DNA of 48,214 bases from Oscillospiraceae bacterium (GCA_900757485.1 CAAEOA010000050.1:1-48214), one strand, 5' to 3'; shown: positions 15,726 to 22,740, counted from the first letter of the stretch. A program made the numbers and translations. Notes: generated by a model not told the origin, from the letters alone.

Positions 15726-16115
15726 TCACTCTGTTTTTTCGCCGGTAAGTTCTGCCGTGAGTTCAAGGATTCTCGGCGCATATTTTTCTTTGGTCGCGCT
15801 GAATACCTTGCGGTACACGGGGTATGCCACGAGCATTCCTGCCATACCTACGATGCCGATCAGAACTCCAATGATCATCATTACCAGTCCACTTCCGATT
15901 ACCTGCATCGCAAGGCAAAGTCCCAACCCGAAGATTAACGCACCCCCAATACCGGCGCATAAGGATTCAACCATTCCCGAAGCCTGAACTGTTTCATCAA
16001 GACGCTTTAGCTCTTCCAATTTGCTTTCGCTTTTGGGAAGGTATTTTTTTCTGATTGCCTGTACTTCTGCATTTTCTTTAGCAGAGTATTTATAGCTGAA
16101 AGTATTTTCCATCAT
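15726..16115 (-). CDS. Small two-TM membrane protein, paralogue 3
   Basis: 129 residues. FSYKYSAKENAEVQAIRKKYLPK and LEELKRLDETV, then membrane segments (LCAGIGGALIFGLGLCLAMQ and MIIGVLIGIVGMAGMLVAYPVY) and a tail YAPRILELTAELTG. The closest relative in the window is 6418-6825 (shared YSAK, EIxAIRKKY, AYPxYxR, ILxLTxEL). ATG with GGAGG upstream; 26 bases after the 11-mer repeat gene and so co-transcribed from the phased-box promoters. Confidence 0.75.
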   Translation of the reverse strand: MMENTFSYKYSAKENAEVQAIRKKYLPKSESKLEELKRLDETVQASGMVESLCAGIGGALIFGLGLCLAMQVIGSGLVMMIIGVLIGIVGMAGMLVAYPVYRKVFSATKEKYAPRILELTAELTGEKTE

Positions 16116-16141
16116 TTTGATTTCCTCCGAAAGAACAGCGA

Positions 16142-16447
16142 TTATTTTTCACCGTTCAGTCTTTTCTTTGCATCCTCTACAGTTTCGCCGTCTTTGGCAA
16201 AGAACTTTTCGACACACTTGTCAGTCACCTTACCGAAGCCGTCAACAACACCTGTTTCGATTTTCTTGTAGCCGCTGACTACACCGTCCTCAATCTTCTT
16301 ATAACCGGTAACAACCGCGTTCTCGATCTTTTTGTAACCACTGACCGCACCTTCTACTGCGACTTCTGCAACTTCTTTTGCCAGTTCCGGGTCTACACCG
16401 GACATATCGTGCTCTCTTGCCATCATTTCCATCTGCTTGTTATTCAT
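16142..16447 (-). CDS. 11-residue-repeat amphipathic protein (synuclein-like pattern)
   Basis: 101 residues from ATG 16447 (AAAGGAG upstream). The middle has tandem 11-residue units: GYKKIENAVVT, GYKKIEDGVVS, GYKKIETGVVD, then the weaker GFGKVTDKCVE. Eleven-residue repeats with Lys pairs, Glu and Val are the pattern of alpha-synuclein-type 11/3 amphipathic helices that lie on acidic membranes. No signal peptide, so a cytoplasmic face is expected. First gene after two phased-box promoters, so probably the most strongly induced product of the envelope-stress regulon. It may coat or curve damaged membrane, a role comparable to PspA/LiaH; this is inference. Confidence 0.7.
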   Translation of the reverse strand: MNNKQMEMMAREHDMSGVDPELAKEVAEVAVEGAVSGYKKIENAVVTGYKKIEDGVVSGYKKIETGVVDGFGKVTDKCVEKFFAKDGETVEDAKKRLNGEK

Positions 16448-16481
16448 CGTAATAATCTCCTTTTCTTGATTTTGTGTCCTC

Positions 16482-16530
16482 ATTATACCTTTCGGTTGTT
16501 TGAGAGTTTTTTGAGAAATGTTTGAGTTTT
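16482..16530 (-). promoter_or_regulatory. Phased-box promoter 1 (for 16142-16447)
   Basis: TATAAT at 16482-16487. Three boxes on the minus strand, CTCAAAC, CTCAAAA and CTCAAAC, start exactly 11 bases apart (16498-16526); the first begins 39 bases before the -10 and the last lies at the -35 position. No TTGACA-like -35. This is the classic arrangement for PhoB/OmpR-family class II activation. Confidence 0.75.
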
Positions 16531-16587
16531 GTTAATTTTGAAATTTCTTTCGCAATGCTTATTGCGCTTTCATCACCGTACAAGCGA

Positions 16588-16636
16588 ATTATATACTGTC
16601 AATGTTTTTGCAGTGTTTGAGAAATGTTTAAGTTTT
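16588..16636 (-). promoter_or_regulatory. Phased-box promoter 3, upstream tandem copy
   Basis: TATAAT at 16588-16593. Boxes CTTAAAC, CTCAAAC and CAAAAAC at 11-base steps (16604-16632), again with the first box 39 bases before the -10. It lies about 105 bases upstream of promoter 1 in the same direction. A small stem (CGCAAT/ATTGCG) lies between the two. No gene starts between them, so both serve the 11-mer repeat gene. Confidence 0.7.
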
Positions 16637-16712
16637 ATTAAAATGAAAACCACACTGTTTTGAAGTGGGCTAAAAAGAAAAGATAACATTTACACATTTG
16701 TCACTTAGAAGC

Positions 16713-16747
16713 AAAAATGGCGGCAAGGATTTTACTCCCTGCCGCCA
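16713..16747 (-). terminator. Terminator of the 16.7-21 kb gene run
   Basis: A stem of about 10 bp (TGGCGGCA.GG with CC.TGCCGCCA, 16718-16747, one bulge) is followed on the minus strand by TTTTTGC, 7 bases after the stop of 16755-17405. The stretch between it and the phased-box promoters (16637-16712) shows nothing recognisable and marks the junction between the element genes and the stress module. Confidence 0.8.
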
Positions 16748-16754
16748 TCACCAT

Positions 16755-17405
16755 TTAGAACATAGGAACAGCATTGCTGTCCGGTTCAGTATGGTTTGTC
16801 TGATACTGTGCCTGCTGTTTGGATGCAGGCTGGATTGGATTATGCACGTACCAGGAAGCCAGCCACATCTGATAATGCATCTTTGTCATAAGGAACAGTT
16901 CGCTTAACGACTCAAATGACATATTGACTGCGACATGATTCTCCGGTTTGTTACCGAACTTCGGTACAATCAATCCTTTAGCATTTGTCTCGCCGGGACC
17001 ACTATCGGCAATAAAGAGAAAATCTCCTTTATTCGCCGGTATGAGCTGTGCCACACGTGAAAGGCTCTTGCCATCCGGTCTGGAACGGCCTTGTTTTGCC
17101 AGTTTATCTGCAGCTGTACCACCAAGGCACTGATAAAGCGGTGTACTATCACCGTTTTTCTTTTTTGTCTGCAGCATATATCTGAGCTCACCGCATTCCA
17201 GTTTCCTGCACAGCTCCAGGAACTCATCCACAGCAATGTAGATGTGAATGTTATTAGTCTGACGCTGACCTGCAGGACGATTGACGTCGTAGGTTGCAAA
17301 GGCGAAATGTACTCTTCCAATTGGAAAGCAATCATTTAAGCTTTCCACAAAGCAGTTCTTTGCATCCTTACGTGCAATTTGATAGTTATTGCGTTCTTCA
17401 GCCAT
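16755..17405 (-). CDS. Hypothetical protein, 216 aa
   Basis: Start at ATG 17405, with GGAGGTG inside the end of the upstream gene. Soluble; it begins MAEERNNYQIARKDAKNCFV and has a basic middle (KLAKQGRSRPDGKSLSRV). The C-terminal ~40 residues are Gln/Pro/Asn-rich and look flexible, ending SNAVPMF. No motif that I recognise. The core, with NIHIYIAVDEFLELCRKLE and NHVAVNMSFESLSELFLMTK, could be a compact alpha/beta fold. Last gene of the run 21.4 to 16.8 kb, which consists of element accessory genes. Confidence 0.6.
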   Translation of the reverse strand: MAEERNNYQIARKDAKNCFVESLNDCFPIGRVHFAFATYDVNRPAGQRQTNNIHIYIAVDEFLELCRKLECGELRYMLQTKKKNGDSTPLYQCLGGTAADKLAKQGRSRPDGKSLSRVAQLIPANKGDFLFIADSGPGETNAKGLIVPKFGNKPENHVAVNMSFESLSELFLMTKMHYQMWLASWYVHNPIQPASKQQAQYQTNHTEPDSNAVPMF

Positions 17406-17406
17406 C

Positions 17407-18126
17407 TTATTCACCTCCGTGGATTGGCAGATCATTCAGCATTTTGATCATCATATCTCTGTTCGCAATGAACTGAGGGAAGAAATCTTGCTCCAGGTCA
17501 TAATCCATATAGAGCTTAACGAAGATAATGTTGAGGATCTGATTCATGCTGTCCACTCGGATCTTCGTAATTGCTTTTTGGATAAGCGGACTGAGTATAG
17601 AGATCGTTTTATGCCACTGAATGAAATACTCATCCTCAATAGGAATGCCAAACTGCGTCAGCCATTCTCTCACCGTATGCGTTTCGGTTTTACCGCAGCG
17701 TATAGGATGAGTGAACAGATACTCAATATCCTTGACATTCATATCCTTAGGATCTTTCACTGAGGTGTCAATGCAGATGGTTCTGCCAATCGGGTACATA
17801 GCGCACACCACGGGCTTGCACTCGTGTACAACGCACTTATTATTTTCGAGCAACGGGCAATGGCCGGCTGCATCGTGGGGAACGATACGAACAATGGGCA
17901 TATGCGAAGTGTCTCCGAGGTAAGAGTCACAATATCTCTTGATGAAATCATATGTAGAGATACCGAGCTTCTTGGAGATTCTGAACACATCCTTCGGTGT
18001 GCAAAGAATATCCTCACGGTTCATGCAACATTTGCCGCACTGATTACAGTTGAACTGGAACGTATCATCGATGCCAATCAGCATCTTATCTCTGTTTTGT
18101 AATATTCGATTTAATCTTGGATCCAT
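17407..18126 (-). CDS. YkgJ-family cysteine-cluster protein 1
   Basis: 239 residues from ATG 18126 (AGGAG 7 bases before; longer frames to 18249 would overlap the upstream gene). Cluster FNCNQCGKCCMN near residue 24 (CxxCGxCC), then PHDAAGHCPLLENNKCVVHECKPVVCAMYP, supplying the remaining cysteines of the YkgJ zinc/iron-cluster fold. The second half is helical with no known domain. A second YkgJ gene lies just upstream. Family members are thought to bind metal; the function is not settled. Confidence 0.82.
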   Translation of the reverse strand: MDPRLNRILQNRDKMLIGIDDTFQFNCNQCGKCCMNREDILCTPKDVFRISKKLGISTYDFIKRYCDSYLGDTSHMPIVRIVPHDAAGHCPLLENNKCVVHECKPVVCAMYPIGRTICIDTSVKDPKDMNVKDIEYLFTHPIRCGKTETHTVREWLTQFGIPIEDEYFIQWHKTISILSPLIQKAITKIRVDSMNQILNIIFVKLYMDYDLEQDFFPQFIANRDMMIKMLNDLPIHGGE

Positions 18127-18147
18127 AATAATTCTCCTATTCTGAAT

Positions 18148-18172
18148 GAAGGGGCACATTGCTGTACCCCTT
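18148..18172. repeat. Inverted repeat between the two YkgJ genes
   Basis: GAAGGGG / CCCCTTC arms separated by 11-12 bases, in the 55-base gap. No T-run follows on the minus strand, so a plain terminator is unlikely; an mRNA-processing or stability hairpin fits better. Confidence 0.5.
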
Positions 18173-18181
18173 CGGATTGTG

Positions 18182-18865
18182 TCATACTGACTTGGTTTCA
18201 TTTGTGATTTCCCTGAGGAATTCAAGTAAGCACTGAATGTTCTCCTCATACTGAGGCTGAAACGGCTTATCCAGATCTAAGTCTCCATACTTAAGACGCT
18301 GAAAGCACAATAGTGCTCGAACTTTCTTCTCCTCTGGAACTCTACGTAATAGTTGTGCAATTTCACGTGCGGTACTAAAATCCACACTCAAAAATGCTTG
18401 GTCTTCAGGTGTAAAACGCTTTTTCATCCAAGTCTTAGTGTGTACCTTAGGACCATTGAAATGCTGCTTGCGTTCGTAGGATATAAGATATTCGTATCCA
18501 CCGTTCTCCAGAGGTCCTGCAATGAACGGGTAAGTTCGGCAGGCTCTTGGATTGACAGCGTGGATCTTGCAACGGTTGTTCTCAAGGAAGATGCACGCGT
18601 CATCCGGTCCTTTGGTCTTGAGGAAGTATACGAAATACCCACACTCATCCAAAAGGGCAGGTTCAGCATACCTTTCCCAGAAATCATCCATGCAAGTGAT
18701 GCTATTATCCTGTTCCATCAAATAACGTGCGATACGAAACGCATCTAAGGTTTCCACCGGTACCTGCTCTTTGACGTGCTTGCAGCACTCACCACAGCCG
18801 ATGCACTTAAACGGCACGTTATCCTTCGGCTTGAGTTTGACCAGGTTCTTATACAGCTCATCCAT
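18182..18865 (-). CDS. YkgJ-family cysteine-cluster protein 2
   Basis: 227 residues. FKCIGCGECCKHVKEQVP at about 18-35 (CxxCGxCC) and DDACIFLENNRCKIHAVNPRACRTYPFIAG at about 90-118 complete the family pattern. It differs from its neighbour in the C-terminal half (FTPEDQAFLSVDFSTAREIAQLL), so the two are not a recent duplication. The start overlaps the end of the YodL gene by 8 bases. Probably a metal-binding protein of the element; partner unknown. Confidence 0.82.
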   Translation of the reverse strand: MDELYKNLVKLKPKDNVPFKCIGCGECCKHVKEQVPVETLDAFRIARYLMEQDNSITCMDDFWERYAEPALLDECGYFVYFLKTKGPDDACIFLENNRCKIHAVNPRACRTYPFIAGPLENGGYEYLISYERKQHFNGPKVHTKTWMKKRFTPEDQAFLSVDFSTAREIAQLLRRVPEEKKVRALLCFQRLKYGDLDLDKPFQPQYEENIQCLLEFLREITNETKSV

Positions 18866-19181
18866 CGAATTTCCTCCAGGGACATTTCTTCTGGTTGAAC
18901 TTGATGGGCTTAAATCCTATGCTGTCGCAGAAGAAGGTACCAAGACCTTCTGCCCAAACAACATCGGACGTACTCATCGACCTTCCTCGGTATCCTTCTG
19001 GATGGTTATTATTGAAGATAATCCAAAGATCATTTAACGTCTTGGCCTCTAATTCACCATCAAACACAAGCTCATAGGAACTTTCCTTGATTCCACCGTG
19101 GCTCATTGTGAACTCATAGTGCATATACAGCAGATTATAACGGTCTTCTTCCGGTGAGATCTGAAACAGTTTTACCTTCAT
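18858..19181 (-). CDS. YodL-domain-like protein
   Basis: 107 residues from ATG 19181 (GGAGG 9 bases before; the earlier in-frame TTG is poorer). The pattern YELVFDGELEAKTLNDLWIIF, then HPEGYRGRSMSTSDVVWAEGLGTFFCDSIGF, matches the YodL domain as I know it (RSLSxSDV core, then the FxxDSxGF strand), which is common in Clostridia mobile elements beside antirestriction-type proteins. Function unknown. It overlaps both neighbours. Confidence 0.7.
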   Translation of the reverse strand: MKVKLFQISPEEDRYNLLYMHYEFTMSHGGIKESSYELVFDGELEAKTLNDLWIIFNNNHPEGYRGRSMSTSDVVWAEGLGTFFCDSIGFKPIKFNQKKCPWRKFDG

Positions 19182-19609
19182 ATTTTCCAACCTCCTTCTC
19201 TGTAAATGAAATCAGTCGTAAAAATTTGGGGTGTATATCTCATATCACACCCGGGATCCTCAGGGAAACGGTTATGTTTATCCGGTATGATAACACGAAG
19301 CACCGTCCTTCCGGTTTCCTCAAACTCAGTTAAACGAACATCGCAATCCTCATAAATCCCAGATACCATTTCACCGTTTTTGAAGCGTTCACCGGCCTGC
19401 ACTCGAAGGCCGAGTGTATTCAATATCCTACAGATCTCCTTGTGCGGATATCCCAGTGTCATCTGGAAATCCATGTGGTTGTATCTTCCCATACCGTGAG
19501 TATGGAAATTACAAGTTCCCGGCATAAATCCGTTTTCTGTTTTCCCATCAATCTCGCAAACAACACCGTTTGCACACCCGTGAATTACCCAGTCGATATT
19601 AGGCTTCAT
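19178..19609 (-). CDS. DUF4262-like protein
   Basis: 143 residues from ATG 19609 (AAGGA upstream; overlaps the previous gene by 11). Begins MKPNIDWVIHGCANGVVCEI; then FHTHGMGRYNHMDFQMTLGY, ILNTLGLRVQAGERFKNGEM, and an end block VLRVIIPDKHNRFPEDPGCD. The THG...DFQ...ILN.LG..V..GxxF layout resembles DUF4262 proteins found in gut Bacillota elements. No catalytic motif known. Assignment by memory of the pattern, moderate. Confidence 0.6.
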   Translation of the reverse strand: MKPNIDWVIHGCANGVVCEIDGKTENGFMPGTCNFHTHGMGRYNHMDFQMTLGYPHKEICRILNTLGLRVQAGERFKNGEMVSGIYEDCDVRLTEFEETGRTVLRVIIPDKHNRFPEDPGCDMRYTPQIFTTDFIYREGGWKI

Positions 19610-19982
19610 TCTGATCACCGTCCTTCTCACCGAGAATCCACAATGCATCATCTTCGATGTGTATGGTTTCCCATTGATATCCAAGGCAACGACGAAGCAA
19701 CAATTCACTGACTGACATACCGAGACAGCTCACATCAACTGGATGGTCGCTTTCGGGCGGGACCGAGTCAATTCGTTCGTGCTCAGAAGCGTTTATAGCC
19801 TCTAAAATCTTAAACAGCTCCGACAGCGGAATTCTACCTTCCGGGAACCCAACGCACCAGTAGTATTCGTCGTCAGGTTTCGCAACGCAGAGAAGCTTTC
19901 TACCAAGAATCGCTTCGATTTCCGGTTGCAATTTCTGCGAGACCTCATCCCAGGAGAATTTAAGAGCTTTCGTTTCACTCAT
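19599..19982 (-). CDS. Hypothetical protein, 127 aa
   Basis: ATG 19982 with GAGGTG 7 bases upstream. Acidic (ends EKDGDQNEA) and soluble; begins MSETKALKFSWDEVSQKLQP. Contains PDDEYYWCVGFPEGRIPLSELFKILEAIN. No motif recognised. It overlaps both neighbours by a few bases, as in the rest of this compact operon. Confidence 0.6.
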   Translation of the reverse strand: MSETKALKFSWDEVSQKLQPEIEAILGRKLLCVAKPDDEYYWCVGFPEGRIPLSELFKILEAINASEHERIDSVPPESDHPVDVSCLGMSVSELLLRRCLGYQWETIHIEDDALWILGEKDGDQNEA

Positions 19983-20373
19983 CACTTTTCACCTCCTGAG
20001 GATCCGTAGAACCTTTTTCGGCGATATCGAGTAAGCTCTTACTGGTCCAGCCAACGATGGCGACCAAAAACTCCTCGATGCTATTGTGAAGAATGGCACG
20101 TGCCATATGAAAACCCACAGACTCAAGCTTCTCATCATCAGTAGCGATTTCATCGTAGAATGCTTTTGCAAATGCTTCGGCTTTCTCAGAATCGTTCATA
20201 ACGGCAAGAAGGCGCTTGCAGGTCTCCTCATCTGCCAAGGGAAACGGTATAACTGGTATAGATCCTTGTGTATTTTTGGATTCGGCAAGTTTTTCAATAG
20301 CTTTCGTCAGTCTTGGAAGCTGATGTTCAAAGAAAGTCTTGCCATATACTGTTTCGTGAAATTGTAATCCCAT
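19975..20373 (-). CDS. Hypothetical protein, 132 aa
   Basis: Begins MGLQFHETVYGKTFFEHQLP with GAAAGGA upstream. Mostly helical and charged, with no membrane segment: LTKAIEKLAESK, then EETCKRLLAVMNDSEKAEAF. Small conserved-looking element protein; family not recognised. The stop overlaps the next gene's start by 8 bases. Confidence 0.6.
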   Translation of the reverse strand: MGLQFHETVYGKTFFEHQLPRLTKAIEKLAESKNTQGSIPVIPFPLADEETCKRLLAVMNDSEKAEAFAKAFYDEIATDDEKLESVGFHMARAILHNSIEEFLVAIVGWTSKSLLDIAEKGSTDPQEVKSDE

Positions 20374-20375
20374 AA

Positions 20376-20876
20376 TTATTTCCTTTCTGCCTTATAAGGC
20401 CCGTAATGAATTGTGTCTTCCTCAACTGAGTTGTACACACCGATACATACCTCATGACCATCACCGCGCTCTGGGTTATATTCCACAAAGCTTACGTGCT
20501 CCGGATCATCAGCACCACCTTTATCCCAGTAGACGTTAATCGCCGGGAAGTTCGGGTCATCGATGGCCTTCGCACTAAGGTGAGTACTGTCCGGCAGAGG
20601 CAGGACGATTGTCGGGTACCATTCAGGTGTAGTTGGCTTTTCAGGTGAGTCTGACAGTGTGAAACGCTGCTTACCGGTTTTACCTGCAGCAAAGCGTTTT
20701 CTTGCTTTGTCCAGCTCAGTCTGGAGAGCAGTAAAAATCTGCTCGACCTGACGTTGCGTGTAGGAATAGTTTGAGGACCAGGATAAATTACCAAGCAGGC
20801 GAACCATTTTGATAATCTTATTGACTCTGGCTTCTGCTAATCGAACGAAGCGTTCGTCCTTAGGTTCTTTGCTCAT
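20376..20876 (-). CDS. Hypothetical protein, 166 aa
   Basis: Begins MSKEPKDERFVRLAEARVNK, a helical basic N-terminus (to about residue 70), then a Pro-rich linker and a beta-rich domain (AINVYWDKGGADDPEHVSFV, GHEVCIGVYNSVEEDTIHYG). This may be helix plus beta-sandwich, but it is not recognised. The ATG overlaps the TGA of the preceding gene. Part of the same transcript as the genes on either side. Confidence 0.6.
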   Translation of the reverse strand: MSKEPKDERFVRLAEARVNKIIKMVRLLGNLSWSSNYSYTQRQVEQIFTALQTELDKARKRFAAGKTGKQRFTLSDSPEKPTTPEWYPTIVLPLPDSTHLSAKAIDDPNFPAINVYWDKGGADDPEHVSFVEYNPERGDGHEVCIGVYNSVEEDTIHYGPYKAERK

Positions 20877-21094
20877 ACCGTCACCGCCTTTTTCGTATCA
20901 GACGTAAGGTGGAGCAAATAACGCGTGTTCTGCGTCTCAAACTTAATAACGCTCTCGGAAAGCTTTTTCATATTCAGAACTGTGGTAGTTTGTCTGTAAC
21001 CACCATCGCGTTCCATAATTACTGCAGGCTGTCCGATTGCAATTGGAAGAATCATACTTCCGGCAATACAAAGTGTTTTCTTCTGCTGATCCAT
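20873..21094 (-). CDS. Small hypothetical protein, 73 aa
   Basis: Begins MDQQKKTLCIAGSMILPIAI; ATG with GGAGG 9 bases before. The GxMxLPIAxG segment could be a strand or a weak membrane segment; the rest is charged (KKLSESVIKFETQNTRYLLH). No family. Overlaps the next gene by 4 bases, so translation is coupled. Confidence 0.55.
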   Translation of the reverse strand: MDQQKKTLCIAGSMILPIAIGQPAVIMERDGGYRQTTTVLNMKKLSESVIKFETQNTRYLLHLTSDTKKAVTV

Positions 21095-21133
21095 TGTGTT
21101 TATCCTCCGATAAATAAAAATAGACGAAGCTTG

Positions 21134-21409
21134 TTAGGCTCCGTCTTGGTTGTGCTGCTCGAATTGAGCCAGCATTGATTCAAACTCCTGTCCCGGTATG
21201 ATGCAGACGCCGAGCGTTATCGCTCTTTCGAGTTTTATGCCCGGTCTCTCACCGACAATAAGATAGTCGGTTCTACTGCTTACATAACAGGTAGGATACG
21301 CCCCGCGCTCTTTTAACATTGCCATAAGCGTCTTACGGGTGTATTTACGCAGTTTGCCTGTTGCTGCAACCTTCTTTTGCAGAAACGGGAATTTTTGATT
21401 CGCACTCAC
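21134..21409 (-). CDS. BRCT-domain protein
   Basis: About 91 residues from GTG 21409, chosen for AAAGGAG 9 bases upstream; it overlaps the methylase-like gene by about 65 bases. KKVAATGKLRKYTRKTLMAMLKERGAYPTCYVSSRTDYLIVGERPG...KLERAITLGVCIIPGQEFESML is a full BRCT fold with the pattern of the domain at the end of bacterial DNA ligase (LigA): (V/A)xTGxL, Gxxxxxxxxxx(T/S)xLIVGxxPGxKLxxAxxLGVxI(I/L). It likely binds DNA ends or nicks, or a partner protein, during element DNA processing. Confidence 0.82.
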   Translation of the reverse strand: MSANQKFPFLQKKVAATGKLRKYTRKTLMAMLKERGAYPTCYVSSRTDYLIVGERPGIKLERAITLGVCIIPGQEFESMLAQFEQHNQDGA

Positions 21410-22124
21410 ATTGTGCTTCTCCTTTCTCATCGTCAATACGATGTGCGTTGTTGGATTCCTGTTCAATGTCCATAAATGGAACCGCCGCGCACGGGGTATA
21501 CCACTGGGACCAGGTTTCCATAGTTAATGTGTTGCCGTGGATAACAACAGCAGGGATCCCATACAGGCTCAACTGGATATACGCCATCCAAACACAGCGG
21601 ATATCAATATCCTGCGCCACAAAGAAACTCTTGCGACGGTAATCAATACCTTTACGCTGCATTGCCCACACTGCGCCGATAACCATCGTACCGGAACCAC
21701 AGGTGGGTTCGTTGATTGTAATAGGACCTTCCTTATCCTCAGGCACATCAACATTTGCAAGTTGTGCCATAAGCCTGCAGATATGGTCTGGTGTGAAGAA
21801 CTGTCCATTCCACTCGTTATTAAGCCTCAGCTCATGATAGATATCTCCGAGAATATCGCACGGATCTTCAGCGTGCGCTCTTGTGACCAAGGTGAGCAGA
21901 GCAAACATTCGAGCATAGGAAGATAACATTTCAGGAGCCATCTTGGATGCAATCTCCTGATATCTCTTCTCACGTTCTTCTGCATTTTGCGGATCCATCT
22001 GAGCTGCAATACTTGTAGCCGTGATCTCCAAAAAGGTTGTAAAGACCGTATTGAGACCGTTAGACTGAGCAAGTGTTTTTATCTCAGATATCAGCTCATT
22101 CCTGTACTGATTCTTTCTAACCAA
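21345..22124 (-). CDS. N6-adenine methylase-like protein lacking motif IV
   Basis: About 259 residues. Start set at TTG 22124 with AAGGA 10 bases before; the longer frame to 22247 overlaps the neighbour. GQFFTPDHICRLMAQL and the SAM-binding motif I NEPTCGSGTMVIGA are as in HsdM-type N6 methylases, with IHGNTLTM as the usual following element. The catalytic (N/D)PP(Y/F) motif does not follow; the protein runs into SQWYTPCAAVP and a charged tail. So SAM binding is possible but methyl transfer doubtful. No restriction or specificity subunit nearby. It may act as a non-catalytic DNA or SAM binder. Confidence 0.72.
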   Translation of the reverse strand: MVRKNQYRNELISEIKTLAQSNGLNTVFTTFLEITATSIAAQMDPQNAEEREKRYQEIASKMAPEMLSSYARMFALLTLVTRAHAEDPCDILGDIYHELRLNNEWNGQFFTPDHICRLMAQLANVDVPEDKEGPITINEPTCGSGTMVIGAVWAMQRKGIDYRRKSFFVAQDIDIRCVWMAYIQLSLYGIPAVVIHGNTLTMETWSQWYTPCAAVPFMDIEQESNNAHRIDDEKGEAQCECESKIPVSAKEGCSNRQTA

Positions 22125-22467
22125 CAGTAACACATCCTTCCCGTATGAGTTCCGGTGGAGAAAAAACCAGTTGCTTGTCATCGTCCACGAAATCCATAAC
22201 CTCAATTTTAATATCCTGCTCGTGCTTTGACTCATAATACACACCAATATCTGTGATCTTCATATCCTGAAGTTCATCAATACGTCCATTGGCGTGCTCT
22301 TCATCAAAGTACACACCCTTGTATCTGGCAGAAAAGCCAGAAGATGTGCGTTCAATATCGCTATAATCCCAGTTTAGAGAAACTTCTTCTCCTGACTTAA
22401 GTTTCACTTGAATGTAGTCAATAAATAAGTCCGGAATAGAGGTTTTCGCTGTTAGGTATAATCGCAT
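22117..22467 (-). CDS. Hypothetical protein, 116 aa
   Basis: ATG 22467 (GGAGG 7 bases before). Begins MRLYLTAKTSIPDLFIDYIQ; beta-rich, acidic C-terminus. KLKSGEEVSLNWDYSDIERT and VYFDEEHANGRIDELQDMKI suggest a small sandwich or barrel. Family unknown. Overlaps the methylase-like gene by 8 bases. Confidence 0.6.
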   Translation of the reverse strand: MRLYLTAKTSIPDLFIDYIQVKLKSGEEVSLNWDYSDIERTSSGFSARYKGVYFDEEHANGRIDELQDMKITDIGVYYESKHEQDIKIEVMDFVDDDKQLVFSPPELIREGCVTVG

Positions 22468-22479
22468 ACGCACACCTCC

Positions 22480-22740
22480 TTAGAACGGCACGTCATCGTC
22501 CTGCATATCATGCATTCCTTCGACCGGCGCCTCTTCGTAATACCAAGAATAATCTCTGATAAACTCTCTTACCTCAAATAGGCAGAAAGCAATGAAAAGG
22601 CATAGGAAAAAGATGCTGCTGACACACTCAAAGATGAGTCCGAGCTGTAAAGCAAGGTATACGTTGGATATCCCAACAGGGATAATGATGATGGCCATGA
22701 TAAGCATGGCGATGGTTAAGATGAATGATAATTTTCTCAT
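22480..22740 (-). CDS. Two-TM small membrane protein with SSB-like DDDVPF tail
   Basis: 86 residues from ATG 22740. Two membrane segments (FILTIAMLIMAIIIIPVGIS and SSIFFLCLFIAFCLF), then a short cytoplasmic tail EAPVEGMHDMQDDDVPF. The last six residues copy the DDDIPF tip of bacterial SSB, which docks RecQ, RecO, PriA, RecG and others; the SSB of this element lacks that tip. If real, it would tether DNA-repair or replication proteins at the membrane. It is the first gene after leader B and its two hairpins. AGGAG lies 11 bases before the ATG. Confidence 0.65.
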   Translation of the reverse strand: MRKLSFILTIAMLIMAIIIIPVGISNVYLALQLGLIFECVSSIFFLCLFIAFCLFEVREFIRDYSWYYEEAPVEGMHDMQDDDVPF

